The notes beneath the pieces are model-generated. The model had not been told where the DNA came from, searched no databases, and worked only from the letters and a program-made list of their open reading frames with translations. The position numbers and the translations under genes are program-made. DNA of 64,000 nt from Rhodospirillales bacterium (GTDB taxonomy: Bacteria > Pseudomonadota > Alphaproteobacteria > Rhodospirillales > UBA2165): positions 62,001 to 126,000 of the forward strand of contig JAJECC010000038.1 of the NCBI GenBank assembly GCA_022822205.1. The letters run 5' to 3'. Shown one piece after another: positions 37,918 to 46,531 of this stretch (the stretch's first letter is position 1; each line of letters starts with the position of its first letter).

Positions 37918-39081
37918 TCAGGATTGCGCGTATCCGGTGGAATTTCCGCTCGGCAATGGCCGGCGGGCGGCGCTCTTGATGACGTCGGCCGTTTCCGAGG
38001 CCGCCCTGGACCACGAATATCCGGCGGCCCGCTTCCGTGCGCGAAGGCCCAGCTCGCGCCGCAACGCCGGATCACCGGCAATCGCGAGAATTCTGGAAGC
38101 CATCTCCCCGGCATCCAAGGGTGAAAAGAACTCCGCGGCATCGCCCACGATTTCAGGCATGGCCGCCGTGTTCGAACAGGCGATCGGGGCGCCGCAGGCC
38201 ATCGCCTCAACCAGCGGATTGCCGAATGTCTCCACCGTCGAAGGAAACACGAACACCAAACAACGGCGGTACAGTTCGAGCAGATCGCCGGTCCGTTTCT
38301 CCCCCAGGAACTCGATGACGTCGGCGAGGTCGAGCTCGGCAATCCTCTCCTGAAGCTGCCTCATATAGCCGGCGTCGATGGATCGTCCGGCAATCTTCAA
38401 TTTGATCTCCGGACGCCGGCGATGAACCGCCGCCATCGCCTCGATAAGGGTATGGAAATTTTTCTGAATATAAATGTCGGATACCGCCAGCAAATGAGGT
38501 TCGCGGTCCACGGCATCATCCGGCGAAAACACCGGGTTTACCCCGTGATTGACGATCGTAACCCTGTCCCGGAGGCGGCTGCCGAAACCGAAGGTCAAGG
38601 CATTCCTGGCGTACCGGGAGACCGCGATCGCCTTCGTACTGGTCAATAGGGAGAGACCCGTCATCAGGGCCAGTCCAATCCAGTAGAAACGGCGCGACAT
38701 CCGCGTTTCCCGGCCAACGACCGCGAGGGAGTTTCTCAGCACGATCACCCGGTTCGGCGCGAACAGCGGTCCGTAGTTGGCCGGCGAGAAGGTGACATCG
38801 GCAGCCATCGATCTGGCCACAAACGGCAAGGCCAGCTGCTCCCACACCAGGGCGGGGAAGAACCGGTTGTCGAATTCGAGCAGATGGACGCGCACCTTCT
38901 CGCCCAAGAATTCATAGAGCTCGGATTGATCGCGGTGAAGGAGAAGATGGGTTTCGAGATCGCCGTCTTCCGCAAGGATCGGCAGGATATTTCTCAGGTA
39001 GGTGACCCCGCCACCGCTCTTTGCATGAATTCCGTTGACCAGCACGCGGATCTTGTTGCTGCGCGGAAGTTTGGGGCCCAC
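37918..39081 (-). CDS. GT4-family glycosyltransferase
   Basis: A 387-residue GT-B glycosyltransferase. The N-terminal acceptor loop is GIHAKSGGGVTYLRNILPIL. The donor domain has HLLAVSDIYIQKNFHTLIEA and the ExnE-type nucleotide-sugar motif in TVETFGNPLVEAMACGAP (about residues 282-299). No membrane segments dominate, so it should act at the cytosolic face in surface polysaccharide synthesis. The start is GTG at 39081; a shorter GTG start about 11 codons in is possible. Donor and acceptor are unknown, but wecB/wecC next door make UDP-ManNAcA. Confidence 0.88.
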   Translation of the reverse strand: MGPKLPRSNKIRVLVNGIHAKSGGGVTYLRNILPILAEDGDLETHLLLHRDQSELYEFLGEKVRVHLLEFDNRFFPALVWEQLALPFVARSMAADVTFSPANYGPLFAPNRVIVLRNSLAVVGRETRMSRRFYWIGLALMTGLSLLTSTKAIAVSRYARNALTFGFGSRLRDRVTIVNHGVNPVFSPDDAVDREPHLLAVSDIYIQKNFHTLIEAMAAVHRRRPEIKLKIAGRSIDAGYMRQLQERIAELDLADVIEFLGEKRTGDLLELYRRCLVFVFPSTVETFGNPLVEAMACGAPIACSNTAAMPEIVGDAAEFFSPLDAGEMASRILAIAGDPALRRELGLRARKRAAGYSWSRAASETADVIKSAARRPLPSGNSTGYAQS

Positions 39082-39210
39082 AACCGGTCTCGAAGTTATC
39101 CAAGCGGAATCAATGGATTATATCATTTATGTCCGGCAGTCCACCGGCGTCCGGGGGCATGACTTGCGGCGCATACGGCCCCCGCAGGGCCGGTGTCCGC
39201 AATACGGCGG

Positions 39211-41190
39211 TCACTCGCCGCCGTCCACCCAATGGTCGAACCATGCCGCCGCGTTATAAAGCACCCAGACCAGCAGCGCCGCATCGCGGCGGCCGCTGCG
39301 ATGGTCCGAAATCAATTTCCGCACATGGGCCTTGTTCAGCCCCGCCGCGTCCAACAGGGGCGAGGCGGTGATTTGCGCTTCCGCCTGGCGCCCGAAATCG
39401 CCCCGCAGCCATTCCGCCATGGGCGCCGAGAAACCCATCTTCGGACGATCGATTATTTCGTCGGGGATGATCCCGCGGACCGCCGATTTGAGCAGCGCCT
39501 TGGCCTCTCCGCCCTTGATCTTGGCGTCCATCGGGATGCCCATGGTGTAGTCGACGAGTTCGTGATCGAGAAACGGCACCCGGCCTTCAAGAGAGGACGC
39601 CATGGTGATCTTGTCCACCCGCATCAGCAGCAGCTCCGGGAGACGAAGCCGGAATTCGTTGTGGATCATCCTCATCAATTGATCGCTCTCGGGAAAACGC
39701 TCATCGAACCCATTCAGATAGGCGAGCGCCACCTGCTCGCTGTCCCGCGCCCGGAACCGCGGCGGCAACAGCCCCATACCGATGAGCTCCTCGAAGTCTT
39801 CGGGCTCTGCCGGATCGGCTCCATTCATCAACGGCGCCTTCTGGGATTCCCAATAGGCCACGGCGCCGCTCCAAAAAGCCTCGCCGCCGCGGGCGGCGCG
39901 GCCGACGGCATCCGCATAAATCTCGAAATCGGGAAACATACCGGCGACGGCCCGCGCACCGGCCGCAACGCCCCGCTGCATCGAGCCCGGCAGAAACTTC
40001 CGAAACGCGCCGAAATACTTCTGGTGAAGGCGCAGATACATCATGTAGGAGCGGTAGCCGCAGAACTGCTCGTCCGATCCCTCGCCGACCTGAACCACCT
40101 TCACCCCGTTCTCGCGGGCCAGCTTCGAGACGAAGTGGAGCGGAATACAAACCCAGTCGGCCAGCGGCTCATCCTGGTCCCGCACCAACTGAGCCAGGTA
40201 TCCGGTCATGTCGCTTTCGTTCACCAGCACCTCGTGGTGCTCGGTGCCCAGGTGATCGGCCACCCGCCGGGCGTAGTCCAACTCGTTGAGATGCCGATGA
40301 TCGCTGAATCCGACGGAAAATGTCTTGACGGGCTCCGCCGTGTGGCGGCTCATCAGAGCCGCATTCACCGACGAATCCATGCCGCCGGACAGAAAGGCGC
40401 CGAACGGGACATCGGACATCATCCGGCGCTCCACCGATCGTTCCAGCCGGTCGAGGACGCCGGCTTCGTAATCCTCCCCGCCGTCGCTCCCGCCGCGAGG
40501 CACGGCATCCCAATACCGGACCGCCCGCATGGTTCCCCCATCGGCCACCTCGAGATAGTGGGCCGCCGGCAGTTTGTAGATGCCGCGGAACATGGTGAGC
40601 GGCGCGGGCGGCGTCAGATAGCTCAGGTAGTGGTAAAGCGCGGTCCCGGACAGTTCGGACGTAACCGCCGGATGGCGGACCAGGGATTTTATCTCGGAGG
40701 CGAAGAGAAACCGCCCGCCCGCCTTCGTGAAATAGACCGGTTTGATGCCCACGCGGTCCCGGGCCAGGGTCATGCGCTTTGCATTTTCGTCCCAAATGGC
40801 GAACGCGAACATGCCCTGGAGACGCCCGAGCAGCCGTTCGATCCCCCACTCCTCATAGCCGTGGATGAGAACTTCGGTATCGGCATGGTCGGTTGCGAAT
40901 GTGTGGCCCGCGGCCGTGAGCTCCCGTCTGAGCTCGAGGTGGTTGTAAATTTCGCCGTTGAACGTAATCCAGACCGAACCATCCTCGTTGCGCATGGGCT
41001 GATCGGCTTCGGCCGTCAGGTCGATAATCGACAGCCGGCGATGGGCCAGACCGACCCGCCGGTCATCGGACAACCATGTCCCCTCGCCATCCGGGCCGCG
41101 GTGCGACAACGCATCGTTCATGCCCCGGAGTACGGGTTCGGGAACGCCGTCGGAAATGCCGTAGTGAATGATGCCCGCTATGCCGCACAT
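39211..41190 (-). CDS. asnB: Asparagine synthase (glutamine-hydrolysing)
   Basis: A 659-residue AsnB-family amidotransferase. The N-terminal nucleophile Cys2 is in MCGIAGIIHYG, followed by LSHRGPDGEGTW and ITFNGEIYNHLELRREL of the class II glutaminase domain. The synthetase domain has the PP-loop SGGMDSS (near residue 270) and VGEGSDEQFCGY. In surface polysaccharide clusters AsnB paralogues can amidate uronic acids, and its position beside wecB/wecC makes amidation of ManNAcA possible. A plain asparagine-synthetic role is equally compatible. Confidence 0.93.
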   Translation of the reverse strand: MCGIAGIIHYGISDGVPEPVLRGMNDALSHRGPDGEGTWLSDDRRVGLAHRRLSIIDLTAEADQPMRNEDGSVWITFNGEIYNHLELRRELTAAGHTFATDHADTEVLIHGYEEWGIERLLGRLQGMFAFAIWDENAKRMTLARDRVGIKPVYFTKAGGRFLFASEIKSLVRHPAVTSELSGTALYHYLSYLTPPAPLTMFRGIYKLPAAHYLEVADGGTMRAVRYWDAVPRGGSDGGEDYEAGVLDRLERSVERRMMSDVPFGAFLSGGMDSSVNAALMSRHTAEPVKTFSVGFSDHRHLNELDYARRVADHLGTEHHEVLVNESDMTGYLAQLVRDQDEPLADWVCIPLHFVSKLARENGVKVVQVGEGSDEQFCGYRSYMMYLRLHQKYFGAFRKFLPGSMQRGVAAGARAVAGMFPDFEIYADAVGRAARGGEAFWSGAVAYWESQKAPLMNGADPAEPEDFEELIGMGLLPPRFRARDSEQVALAYLNGFDERFPESDQLMRMIHNEFRLRLPELLLMRVDKITMASSLEGRVPFLDHELVDYTMGIPMDAKIKGGEAKALLKSAVRGIIPDEIIDRPKMGFSAPMAEWLRGDFGRQAEAQITASPLLDAAGLNKAHVRKLISDHRSGRRDAALLVWVLYNAAAWFDHWVDGGE

Positions 41191-41396
41191 GACCCTGGAA
41201 CCGGCAATTTAAATCCGCAATGAAAGGTTTGGGGCCTGGGACCGCGCAACGAACTCCGCCCCCTCGCAAATGACGACGGCCCCTAACCTGCCACTCCGCC
41301 AATCGCCGGACAACCCCGGCGCCCGTACCCCCGGACGATCGCGCGGGCGAAATCAACCGCCCGTGAATGACCTGCCGGCGGCCCGCGAGCCGGCGC

Positions 41397-41849
41397 TCAG
41401 TCCTTGGACGGCGGCGCCAAGGATTTTGTGACCTGATCGAGCAGGCCGTAGAGCTGGGCGATATTGTCCTCTCCGGCCGCTTCGGCGATGGCCGCGTAAT
41501 TGGCCTCCGAATGGGGCGCGACCTCGCCGACCAGTTCGCGGCCCTTCGGCGAGATGGCGGCCAGCACCCGCCGCTGATCGGCCGCGGCGGCCCTCCGGGT
41601 GATCAGGTCCCGGCCCTCGAGATTCCGGAGAATGCGCGACAGGCTGGGCATGAGGATAAAGCTCCGTTCCGCCAGGCGGCTGATCTCAATCTCACCGGAA
41701 TCCTCCAGGGCGCGAAGGACCCGCCACTGCTGTTCGGTCACGCCGTGGGCCCGCAGCATCGGCCGGAAACGGCTCATCACCGCTTCGCGCGCCCGCAACA
41801 GCGCCATCGGCAACGAATGAGAGAAATCCCGGAGCGGTGCGCGGCCCAT
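41397..41849 (-). CDS. MarR-family regulator, HpaR-like
   Basis: A 150-residue winged-helix repressor. It matches HpaR, the homoprotocatechuate-operon regulator, across most of its length: SLPMALLRAREAVMSRFRP, GVTEQQWRVLRALEDSGEIE, and DQRRVLAAISPKGRELV for the wing. It lies 6 nt after the FAH-family gene in the same direction, so it probably regulates that operon and is released by an aromatic-acid ligand. A matching palindrome lies 890 bp upstream between the FAH and aldolase genes. The ligand is not known. Confidence 0.9.
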   Translation of the reverse strand: MGRAPLRDFSHSLPMALLRAREAVMSRFRPMLRAHGVTEQQWRVLRALEDSGEIEISRLAERSFILMPSLSRILRNLEGRDLITRRAAAADQRRVLAAISPKGRELVGEVAPHSEANYAAIAEAAGEDNIAQLYGLLDQVTKSLAPPSKD

Positions 41850-41855
41850 CGGGGC

Positions 41856-42719
41856 TCAGACTTTCTCGTCCGCCACGCCGTTGGACAAGACGCCGATGCC
41901 CGGCACTTCGATCTCCACCGTATCGCCCGGCACCAGCCATTTGGGCGGATCGAAGCGGGCGCCCGCCCCGGTCGGCGTGCCGGTCGAGATGACGTCCCCC
42001 GGTTCCAATTCGGCAAAGGTGGAGATGTAATTGATCAGGTAGGGGAAATCGAAAATGATGCTGTCGGTGGTATCGTCCTGACGCACCTCGCCGTTGACCC
42101 GGGTGGTCAGATGAAGCCCGTCGAAACCGCCGGTCTCGTCGGGCGTGACCATCCAGGGCCCGATGGCGCCGCTTTTTTCGAAGTTCTTGCCCTGGGTGAC
42201 GTTGAACTTGGCGTGCCGGATCCAATCCCTGAGGGTGCCCTCGTTCATCAGCGTCATGCCGGCAATGTGATCGAGCGCGTTCTCCCTGGGGATCCGCCGT
42301 CCGCCCTTGCCGATGATCAGCACGATCTCGCCTTCGTAGTCCAACTGACCGGACTCCGGCGGGCGAACGATGTCCTCCCCGTGGCCGACGAAGGACCCCG
42401 GCGTGCGGAAAAACATCGACGGAAAACGGGGCAGGTCGGAACCGTCCCTGTATTCCTCGTTGCGGTTGGCGTAGTTGACCCCGATGCACAGAAGCTTCGG
42501 CGGCCGCGGGATGGGCAGGAGATATTTGATGTCGGCGAGATCCGCATCGGACCCGGCGCCGGACGTCATTTTTTCGACCTTGGAGAGGCTGCCGGTTTGC
42601 AGCACTTCGAGAACGCTGCCGCAGCCGGCTTCGTTCCGCGCGCCGACATCGAATATTCCGTTGCCGACGACGGCGCCAAACGACTGTTTGCCCTCAAGCT
42701 CATAGGTGACGAGTTTCAT
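41856..42719 (-). CDS. Fumarylacetoacetate hydrolase family protein
   Basis: A 287-residue FAH-fold enzyme. The metal-binding core is seen in DYEGEIVLIIGKGGRRI (Glu-x-Glu), with further family stretches GVNYANRNEEY, IGPWMVTPDE and the C-terminal GDVISTGTPTGAGARF. Members hydrolyse, decarboxylate or isomerise acylpyruvate-like products of aromatic ring cleavage. With an HpaR-type regulator and a class II aldolase beside it, a meta-cleavage role is plausible, but the exact substrate is not deducible. It has an AGGGGA ribosome-binding site. Confidence 0.88.
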   Translation of the reverse strand: MKLVTYELEGKQSFGAVVGNGIFDVGARNEAGCGSVLEVLQTGSLSKVEKMTSGAGSDADLADIKYLLPIPRPPKLLCIGVNYANRNEEYRDGSDLPRFPSMFFRTPGSFVGHGEDIVRPPESGQLDYEGEIVLIIGKGGRRIPRENALDHIAGMTLMNEGTLRDWIRHAKFNVTQGKNFEKSGAIGPWMVTPDETGGFDGLHLTTRVNGEVRQDDTTDSIIFDFPYLINYISTFAELEPGDVISTGTPTGAGARFDPPKWLVPGDTVEIEVPGIGVLSNGVADEKV

Positions 42720-42744
42720 CTGCCGGTCCCCTGCCCTGAATTAT

Positions 42745-42756
42745 TTAACTTGTTAA
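42745..42756. promoter_or_regulatory. Candidate MarR/HpaR operator
   Basis: The 80-bp spacer upstream of the FAH gene contains the perfect inverted repeat TTAAC-TT-GTTAA within an A/T-rich stretch. A/T-rich palindromes of this size are typical MarR-family operators, and the HpaR-like gene is the last gene of the same operon. Binding is inferred. Confidence 0.5.
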
Positions 42757-42799
42757 TTATACGGCGGTTCGGCGCAAATGGGAAATAGGCGTAACCGGC

Positions 42800-43513
42800 T
42801 CAAATGCCGCCGAGATCGGCGCGCTCCTCGAAATATTCCCAGGCCCGGTCCATGGAAAGCGGGGAGAATTGGATTTCCTGATAGAGCCGTTCCTCCTCGG
42901 GCGACAGATATTTGACCTCGCCCATCCGCATGGAGGCCATTTGCAGCTGGGCATTGACCTGGAGGTAGATCGACACCATGACCGCCTCTTTGAGGTTGGG
43001 ACCGACAACCACGCATCCGTGACCCCGCATCAGCGCCACCCGTCCCGCCCCGAGACATTTCGCAAGATCGTGGCCCTGCTCCATGGTCAGGACCAGCATG
43101 TTGGTATCGCCGAAATTGTCGGCGATATCCCATACGGGGACTTCCGGGCCGATGCCGCTGCCGACGTGGACCAACGGCCGGATCGGCGTATTGGTGACGC
43201 CGAACGGGATCACGGCGTGGGAATGGTTGTGGACCACGGCATTGACGTCGGGCCGGGCCTGATAGGCGGCGCCGTGGATCGGCCGTTCGCCGTAAGGCCG
43301 CCGATCATCGTCTATCGGGTTGCAGTCAAGGTCGAACTCCATGATGTCGGCCGGCGTCACCAGGGCCGGGCTCAACGACCGGGCGAGCAGAAACCGCCCG
43401 GGATCGTCGGGGTGCCTCAAACTCACATGTCCGTAGGCATCCACCACATCCTCGCGGGCCAAGATCCGGTTGGCGATGGCCACCTGCCGGCGCGCCTCCT
43501 CCACAGTCGTCAT
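42800..43513 (-). CDS. Class II aldolase/adducin family protein
   Basis: A 237-residue zinc-dependent aldolase-fold protein. Metal-binding histidines are in AVVHNHSHAVIPFG and LMRGHGCVVVG; the N-terminal DAYGHVSLRHPDDPGRFL is typical of the family. The frame is open 46 codons further upstream into the neighbouring gene, but the ATG at 43513 has a perfect AGGAGG and is the real start. Relatives include fuculose-phosphate aldolases and decarboxylases of aromatic pathways. Context with FAH and HpaR-like genes favours catabolism of an aromatic or hydroxy acid. Confidence 0.87.
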   Translation of the reverse strand: MTTVEEARRQVAIANRILAREDVVDAYGHVSLRHPDDPGRFLLARSLSPALVTPADIMEFDLDCNPIDDDRRPYGERPIHGAAYQARPDVNAVVHNHSHAVIPFGVTNTPIRPLVHVGSGIGPEVPVWDIADNFGDTNMLVLTMEQGHDLAKCLGAGRVALMRGHGCVVVGPNLKEAVMVSIYLQVNAQLQMASMRMGEVKYLSPEEERLYQEIQFSPLSMDRAWEYFEERADLGGI

Positions 43514-43547
43514 TTTCCAATCCTCCTGTCCATCCGCGTCGGCACCT

Positions 43548-44192
43548 TCAGGAAACGTCCCGGCCTTCCCGGGCCCTGTAGGCGGGGAGAGACCAGCCAA
43601 ATCTGATTGCCAGGGCGCGAACCGCGAAGCAACACAAGAAACCCGATCCAAAGGCCAAAAGACCGCCGGCCCCGGCGAGGGACAGCCCGACGAACACCAA
43701 GGCGCCGGCCAACGCGGCGGTGACGTAGATCTCCTTCCGGAGGATCAGGGACACCTCGCCGCCGAGCACGTCGCGGATGATCCCGCCGAACGTGCCGGTA
43801 ACGATCCCCATGATGACCGCCACCAAGGGATGGGCGCCGACCGCCAGGGCCTTCTCCGCGCCCAGAATGCAGAACAGGGAAAGCCCGAGGGCATCCAGCC
43901 ACAGGATCAGCCGGTAACGGGACTGAAACAAATGGGCGGCGAAATACGTGACCGCGGCGGCGGTGATGCAAACGGCGACGTAGGATGGCTGCTGCACCCA
44001 GTTGACCGCCCCGTCCCCCAGCAGCAGGTCACGGATCGTGCCGCCGCCGACGCCGGTCACCGTCCCCAGAAGCACGAAGCCGAAGATGTCCATCTGCTTG
44101 CGGCTGGCCACCAGCGCGCCGGATACGGCGAACACGGCAACCGCCAGATGGTCGACGGCGATGAGGAAATCCATGCCGGAGAGAGTCTGCAT
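43548..44192 (-). CDS. TRIC/UPF0126 (YicG-like) membrane protein
   Basis: A 214-residue integral membrane protein with about seven hydrophobic helices in two homologous halves. Each half carries the glycine-rich signature: GVGGGTIRDLLLG in the first and GTFGGIIRDVLGGE in the second. The duplicated three-helix fold is that of prokaryotic TRIC cation channels; some members are reported as glycine transporters. An internal ATG at 44174 is an alternative start. It lies 34 nt upstream of the aldolase start on the same strand but need not share its function. Confidence 0.88.
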   Translation of the reverse strand: MQTLSGMDFLIAVDHLAVAVFAVSGALVASRKQMDIFGFVLLGTVTGVGGGTIRDLLLGDGAVNWVQQPSYVAVCITAAAVTYFAAHLFQSRYRLILWLDALGLSLFCILGAEKALAVGAHPLVAVIMGIVTGTFGGIIRDVLGGEVSLILRKEIYVTAALAGALVFVGLSLAGAGGLLAFGSGFLCCFAVRALAIRFGWSLPAYRAREGRDVS

Positions 44193-44275
44193 CGGAACCG
44201 CAAGCTATTGGAACGTCGCTGGTTGTCGCATGAAATTGATCGAAAAGGAAACCGAAGGACCCGGTCCAGACACGC

Positions 44276-45331
44276 TTACGATGGAGCCTGCCAGTTGGAA
44301 AGGCTGATTCGACCGACAAAACCGCTCTCGGTACCGAGTGCGAGATGACGTCCGTCCGCCGACCAGGCGAGCGCGGTCACGGCGCCTTCGCCCGGTCCCT
44401 TGACCAGAACCGGATTAACGCGGTCGATCTCCACGAGGATGGCGGCGCCGTCCTCGTATCCGGCGGCGACCACTTCATGCCGAGGGTGGGCGGCCACCAC
44501 CGTCACCACACCCTCGAAGCCCCACCCCAGGTCGAGGGGGGCCTTGCCCATGGGGCCGCTTTTGCCGTGGAAAGGCCAGCAAACGACGGAATCCGCGCCA
44601 CCGGTCGCCAGATACCTTCCCTTCGGCAGCCAACTCATCGATTTGACCTTCGTCGGGTAGCCGGACATCCGCATATCGGCGCCGTCGGAGACACGCCAGC
44701 CGTGCAACTCGTTTTCCTGCATTGCGGTGACGATGTATTTCCCGTCCGGACTCCAGGTCAGATCAAGGTGCGAGCCCGACCAGCTGAGTCGTTTAGGCTT
44801 CTGCGCGCCGGGCTTCGCCCACCAGAGGCTGACCCCGCCATAGTGCGCGGCGGCAATCCGTCGTCCTTTCGGGTCGAACGCCAGACCGCCGACCGTGTTC
44901 GCATGATCGAACGTTCCAGCCGCTCCTCCATCCTGCGCGAAAAGGGAAACCGTCTTGCCGAAGACCGCGGCGCATAGTCCGGATGCCCCGCTGACCGCAA
45001 TCGGCTCGACCCATCGCCCCGCAATGGCCGCGATTTCGGCGGTCTTGCCGTCGGTATCGGTGCTCGCCAGCCGGGCATCGTCTCCGCCCGTCAGGATGCG
45101 CCGCCCTCTCAGGTCGGCGGCCAGCGAAAGACAAGCCCCGTCATGCACCGGAACGAAGGACGGAGGATTTGCGCTTTCGCCGCTGATGAACGCAACCCGG
45201 CCGTCCCCAAGTGCGGCCGCGAGCAGTCCCTCCTCAAGGAACACAAGGTCGACTACATAAGCGCCGAGGTTCCGGCCGGTGCCGATGCGGTCAAGCAGCG
45301 ACTCCTTGTCCTGTTGAACGGACGAACTCAC
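44276..45331 (-). CDS. WD40-repeat beta-propeller protein
   Basis: A 351-residue cytosolic protein made of WD40-like repeats; clear examples are VGGLAFDPKGRRIAAAHYGG, HLDLTWSPDGKYIVTAMQEN and VTALAWSADGRHLALGTESG. It probably forms a seven-bladed propeller and acts as a protein-interaction platform, with no catalytic motif. Its GTG start overlaps the stop of the COG0523 GTPase gene (GTGA), so the two are translationally coupled and probably work together. Pairing of this propeller with a zinc-type COG0523 protein suggests a role in metal allocation under limitation. Confidence 0.85.
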   Translation of the reverse strand: MSSSVQQDKESLLDRIGTGRNLGAYVVDLVFLEEGLLAAALGDGRVAFISGESANPPSFVPVHDGACLSLAADLRGRRILTGGDDARLASTDTDGKTAEIAAIAGRWVEPIAVSGASGLCAAVFGKTVSLFAQDGGAAGTFDHANTVGGLAFDPKGRRIAAAHYGGVSLWWAKPGAQKPKRLSWSGSHLDLTWSPDGKYIVTAMQENELHGWRVSDGADMRMSGYPTKVKSMSWLPKGRYLATGGADSVVCWPFHGKSGPMGKAPLDLGWGFEGVVTVVAAHPRHEVVAAGYEDGAAILVEIDRVNPVLVKGPGEGAVTALAWSADGRHLALGTESGFVGRISLSNWQAPS

Positions 45332-46296
45332 GCGATGCAGGCGTCGAACTGCTGTTTCAGTTCCAACTCATCGATGTTTCGCCCGATGAAAACCATGCGG
45401 CTCTCTCGGTTCTCGTTTGGGCTCCACGGCTTCGTGAAACTGCCTTCCATCAGCATATGGACCGCCTGGACGACATACTGTTTGTCCTGACCGGCGATCG
45501 ACAGGATCCCTTTGGTTCGCAGAAGGTCCTGGCCACGCTCGGCAACCAGGCCCTGCAGCCACACCATGAGGCTGGTTCCGTCCAAGGGCCGGTCGGTGCG
45601 CAGGCAGACGCTCTTCACATCATCGTCATGTTCATGGTCGTCTTCGGAAAGAAAATCCGGCTCGATCGCCAGTATGCGGTCGAGATCGAACGCCCGGCGC
45701 TCCAGAACCGTGTCAAGCCCCACCTCGCATCGCTGCGTGCGATGGATAACCGCCGTCGCATTGATCGAACGGATGCGGGTTTCCACCTGCGCCAGTTCAT
45801 CGGCCGACACAAGATCCGTCTTGTTAAGAAGGATGACGTCGGCAAAGGCGACCTGTTCCAGCGCCTCATGGCTGTCCGCCAGCCGCCGGACGATATGGCG
45901 GGCGTCGGCCACCGTTACGATCGAATCGAGCCGGGTCCGCCGCCGAACGTCGTCGTCGACGAAGAAGGTCTGGGCGACCGGCGCGGGATCGGCAAGGCCC
46001 GTGGTCTCGATGAGGATTCCATCGAAGCTGCCTTGCCGTTTCATCAAACCGCCGAGGATGCGGATCAAATCCCCGCGTACGGTGCAGCAGATGCAGCCGT
46101 TGTTCATCTCGAACACTTCCTCGTCCGCGTTGACCACGAGATCGTTGTCGATGCCGATTTCGCCGAACTCGTTGATAACGACGGCGTATTTCTTGCCGTG
46201 ATCCTCGGTCAGGATGCGGTTCAGGAGCGTTGTCTTGCCGGCGCCGAGATAGCCGGTCAGGACGGTGACGGGAAGGCGGGGGGCTTCAGCGTTCAT
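45328..46296 (-). CDS. COG0523 (CobW/ZNG1-like) metallochaperone GTPase
   Basis: A 322-residue G3E GTPase. Walker A is GYLGAGKTT (15-23), the metal-binding motif is GCICC (67-71) in NNGCICCTVRGDL, and the G4 motif is NKTDL. An acidic His loop (DDHEHDDD) lies before the C-terminal CobW domain. This group delivers zinc (or another metal) to target enzymes, often under Zur control. The frame starts 21 codons upstream, but the ATG at 46296 is the homologous start. The promoter spacer contains a Zur-like palindrome. It heads an operon with the WD40 gene. Confidence 0.9.
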   Translation of the reverse strand: MNAEAPRLPVTVLTGYLGAGKTTLLNRILTEDHGKKYAVVINEFGEIGIDNDLVVNADEEVFEMNNGCICCTVRGDLIRILGGLMKRQGSFDGILIETTGLADPAPVAQTFFVDDDVRRRTRLDSIVTVADARHIVRRLADSHEALEQVAFADVILLNKTDLVSADELAQVETRIRSINATAVIHRTQRCEVGLDTVLERRAFDLDRILAIEPDFLSEDDHEHDDDVKSVCLRTDRPLDGTSLMVWLQGLVAERGQDLLRTKGILSIAGQDKQYVVQAVHMLMEGSFTKPWSPNENRESRMVFIGRNIDELELKQQFDACIA

Positions 46297-46391
46297 TCTA
46301 ACCACCAGGTTCTTTTGCAGACTAACCGCCGGAGCGTGCGTGCACGTACCGGAGCGCACGACGTTCTCGACAGACAGTACGCCGGAAAAGT

Positions 46392-46420
46392 ATGATATGG
46401 TATGTTATAACATAACGTAA
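46392..46420 (-). promoter_or_regulatory. Promoter of the COG0523-WD40 operon with Zur-like operator
   Basis: On the minus strand TTACGT (46415-46420) and TATCAT (46392-46397) are exactly 17 bp apart. The spacer holds the perfect 14-bp palindrome TATGTTATAACATA (46401-46414), extendable to 18 bp with one mismatch. The GTTATAACAT core matches the general form of alphaproteobacterial Zur boxes. The site lies between divergent operons (starts at 46296 and 46532) and could control both. A dedicated + strand promoter was not resolved. Confidence 0.65.
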
Positions 46421-46531
46421 ACTAATTTTCGCAAACCGCTCCCGCAGTATCCCGTCCGGACACGATGTGTTCGGCCAAGCTCGGACCTGGAATGTCGGGT
46501 ACAGCGCCAGCAGACCCCTAGAGGAGATCCA

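Noticed and set aside
39193..41223. A 676-codon open frame opposite asnB
   Set aside because: It covers asnB almost end to end and has no homology-like motifs; the asnB frame is certain.
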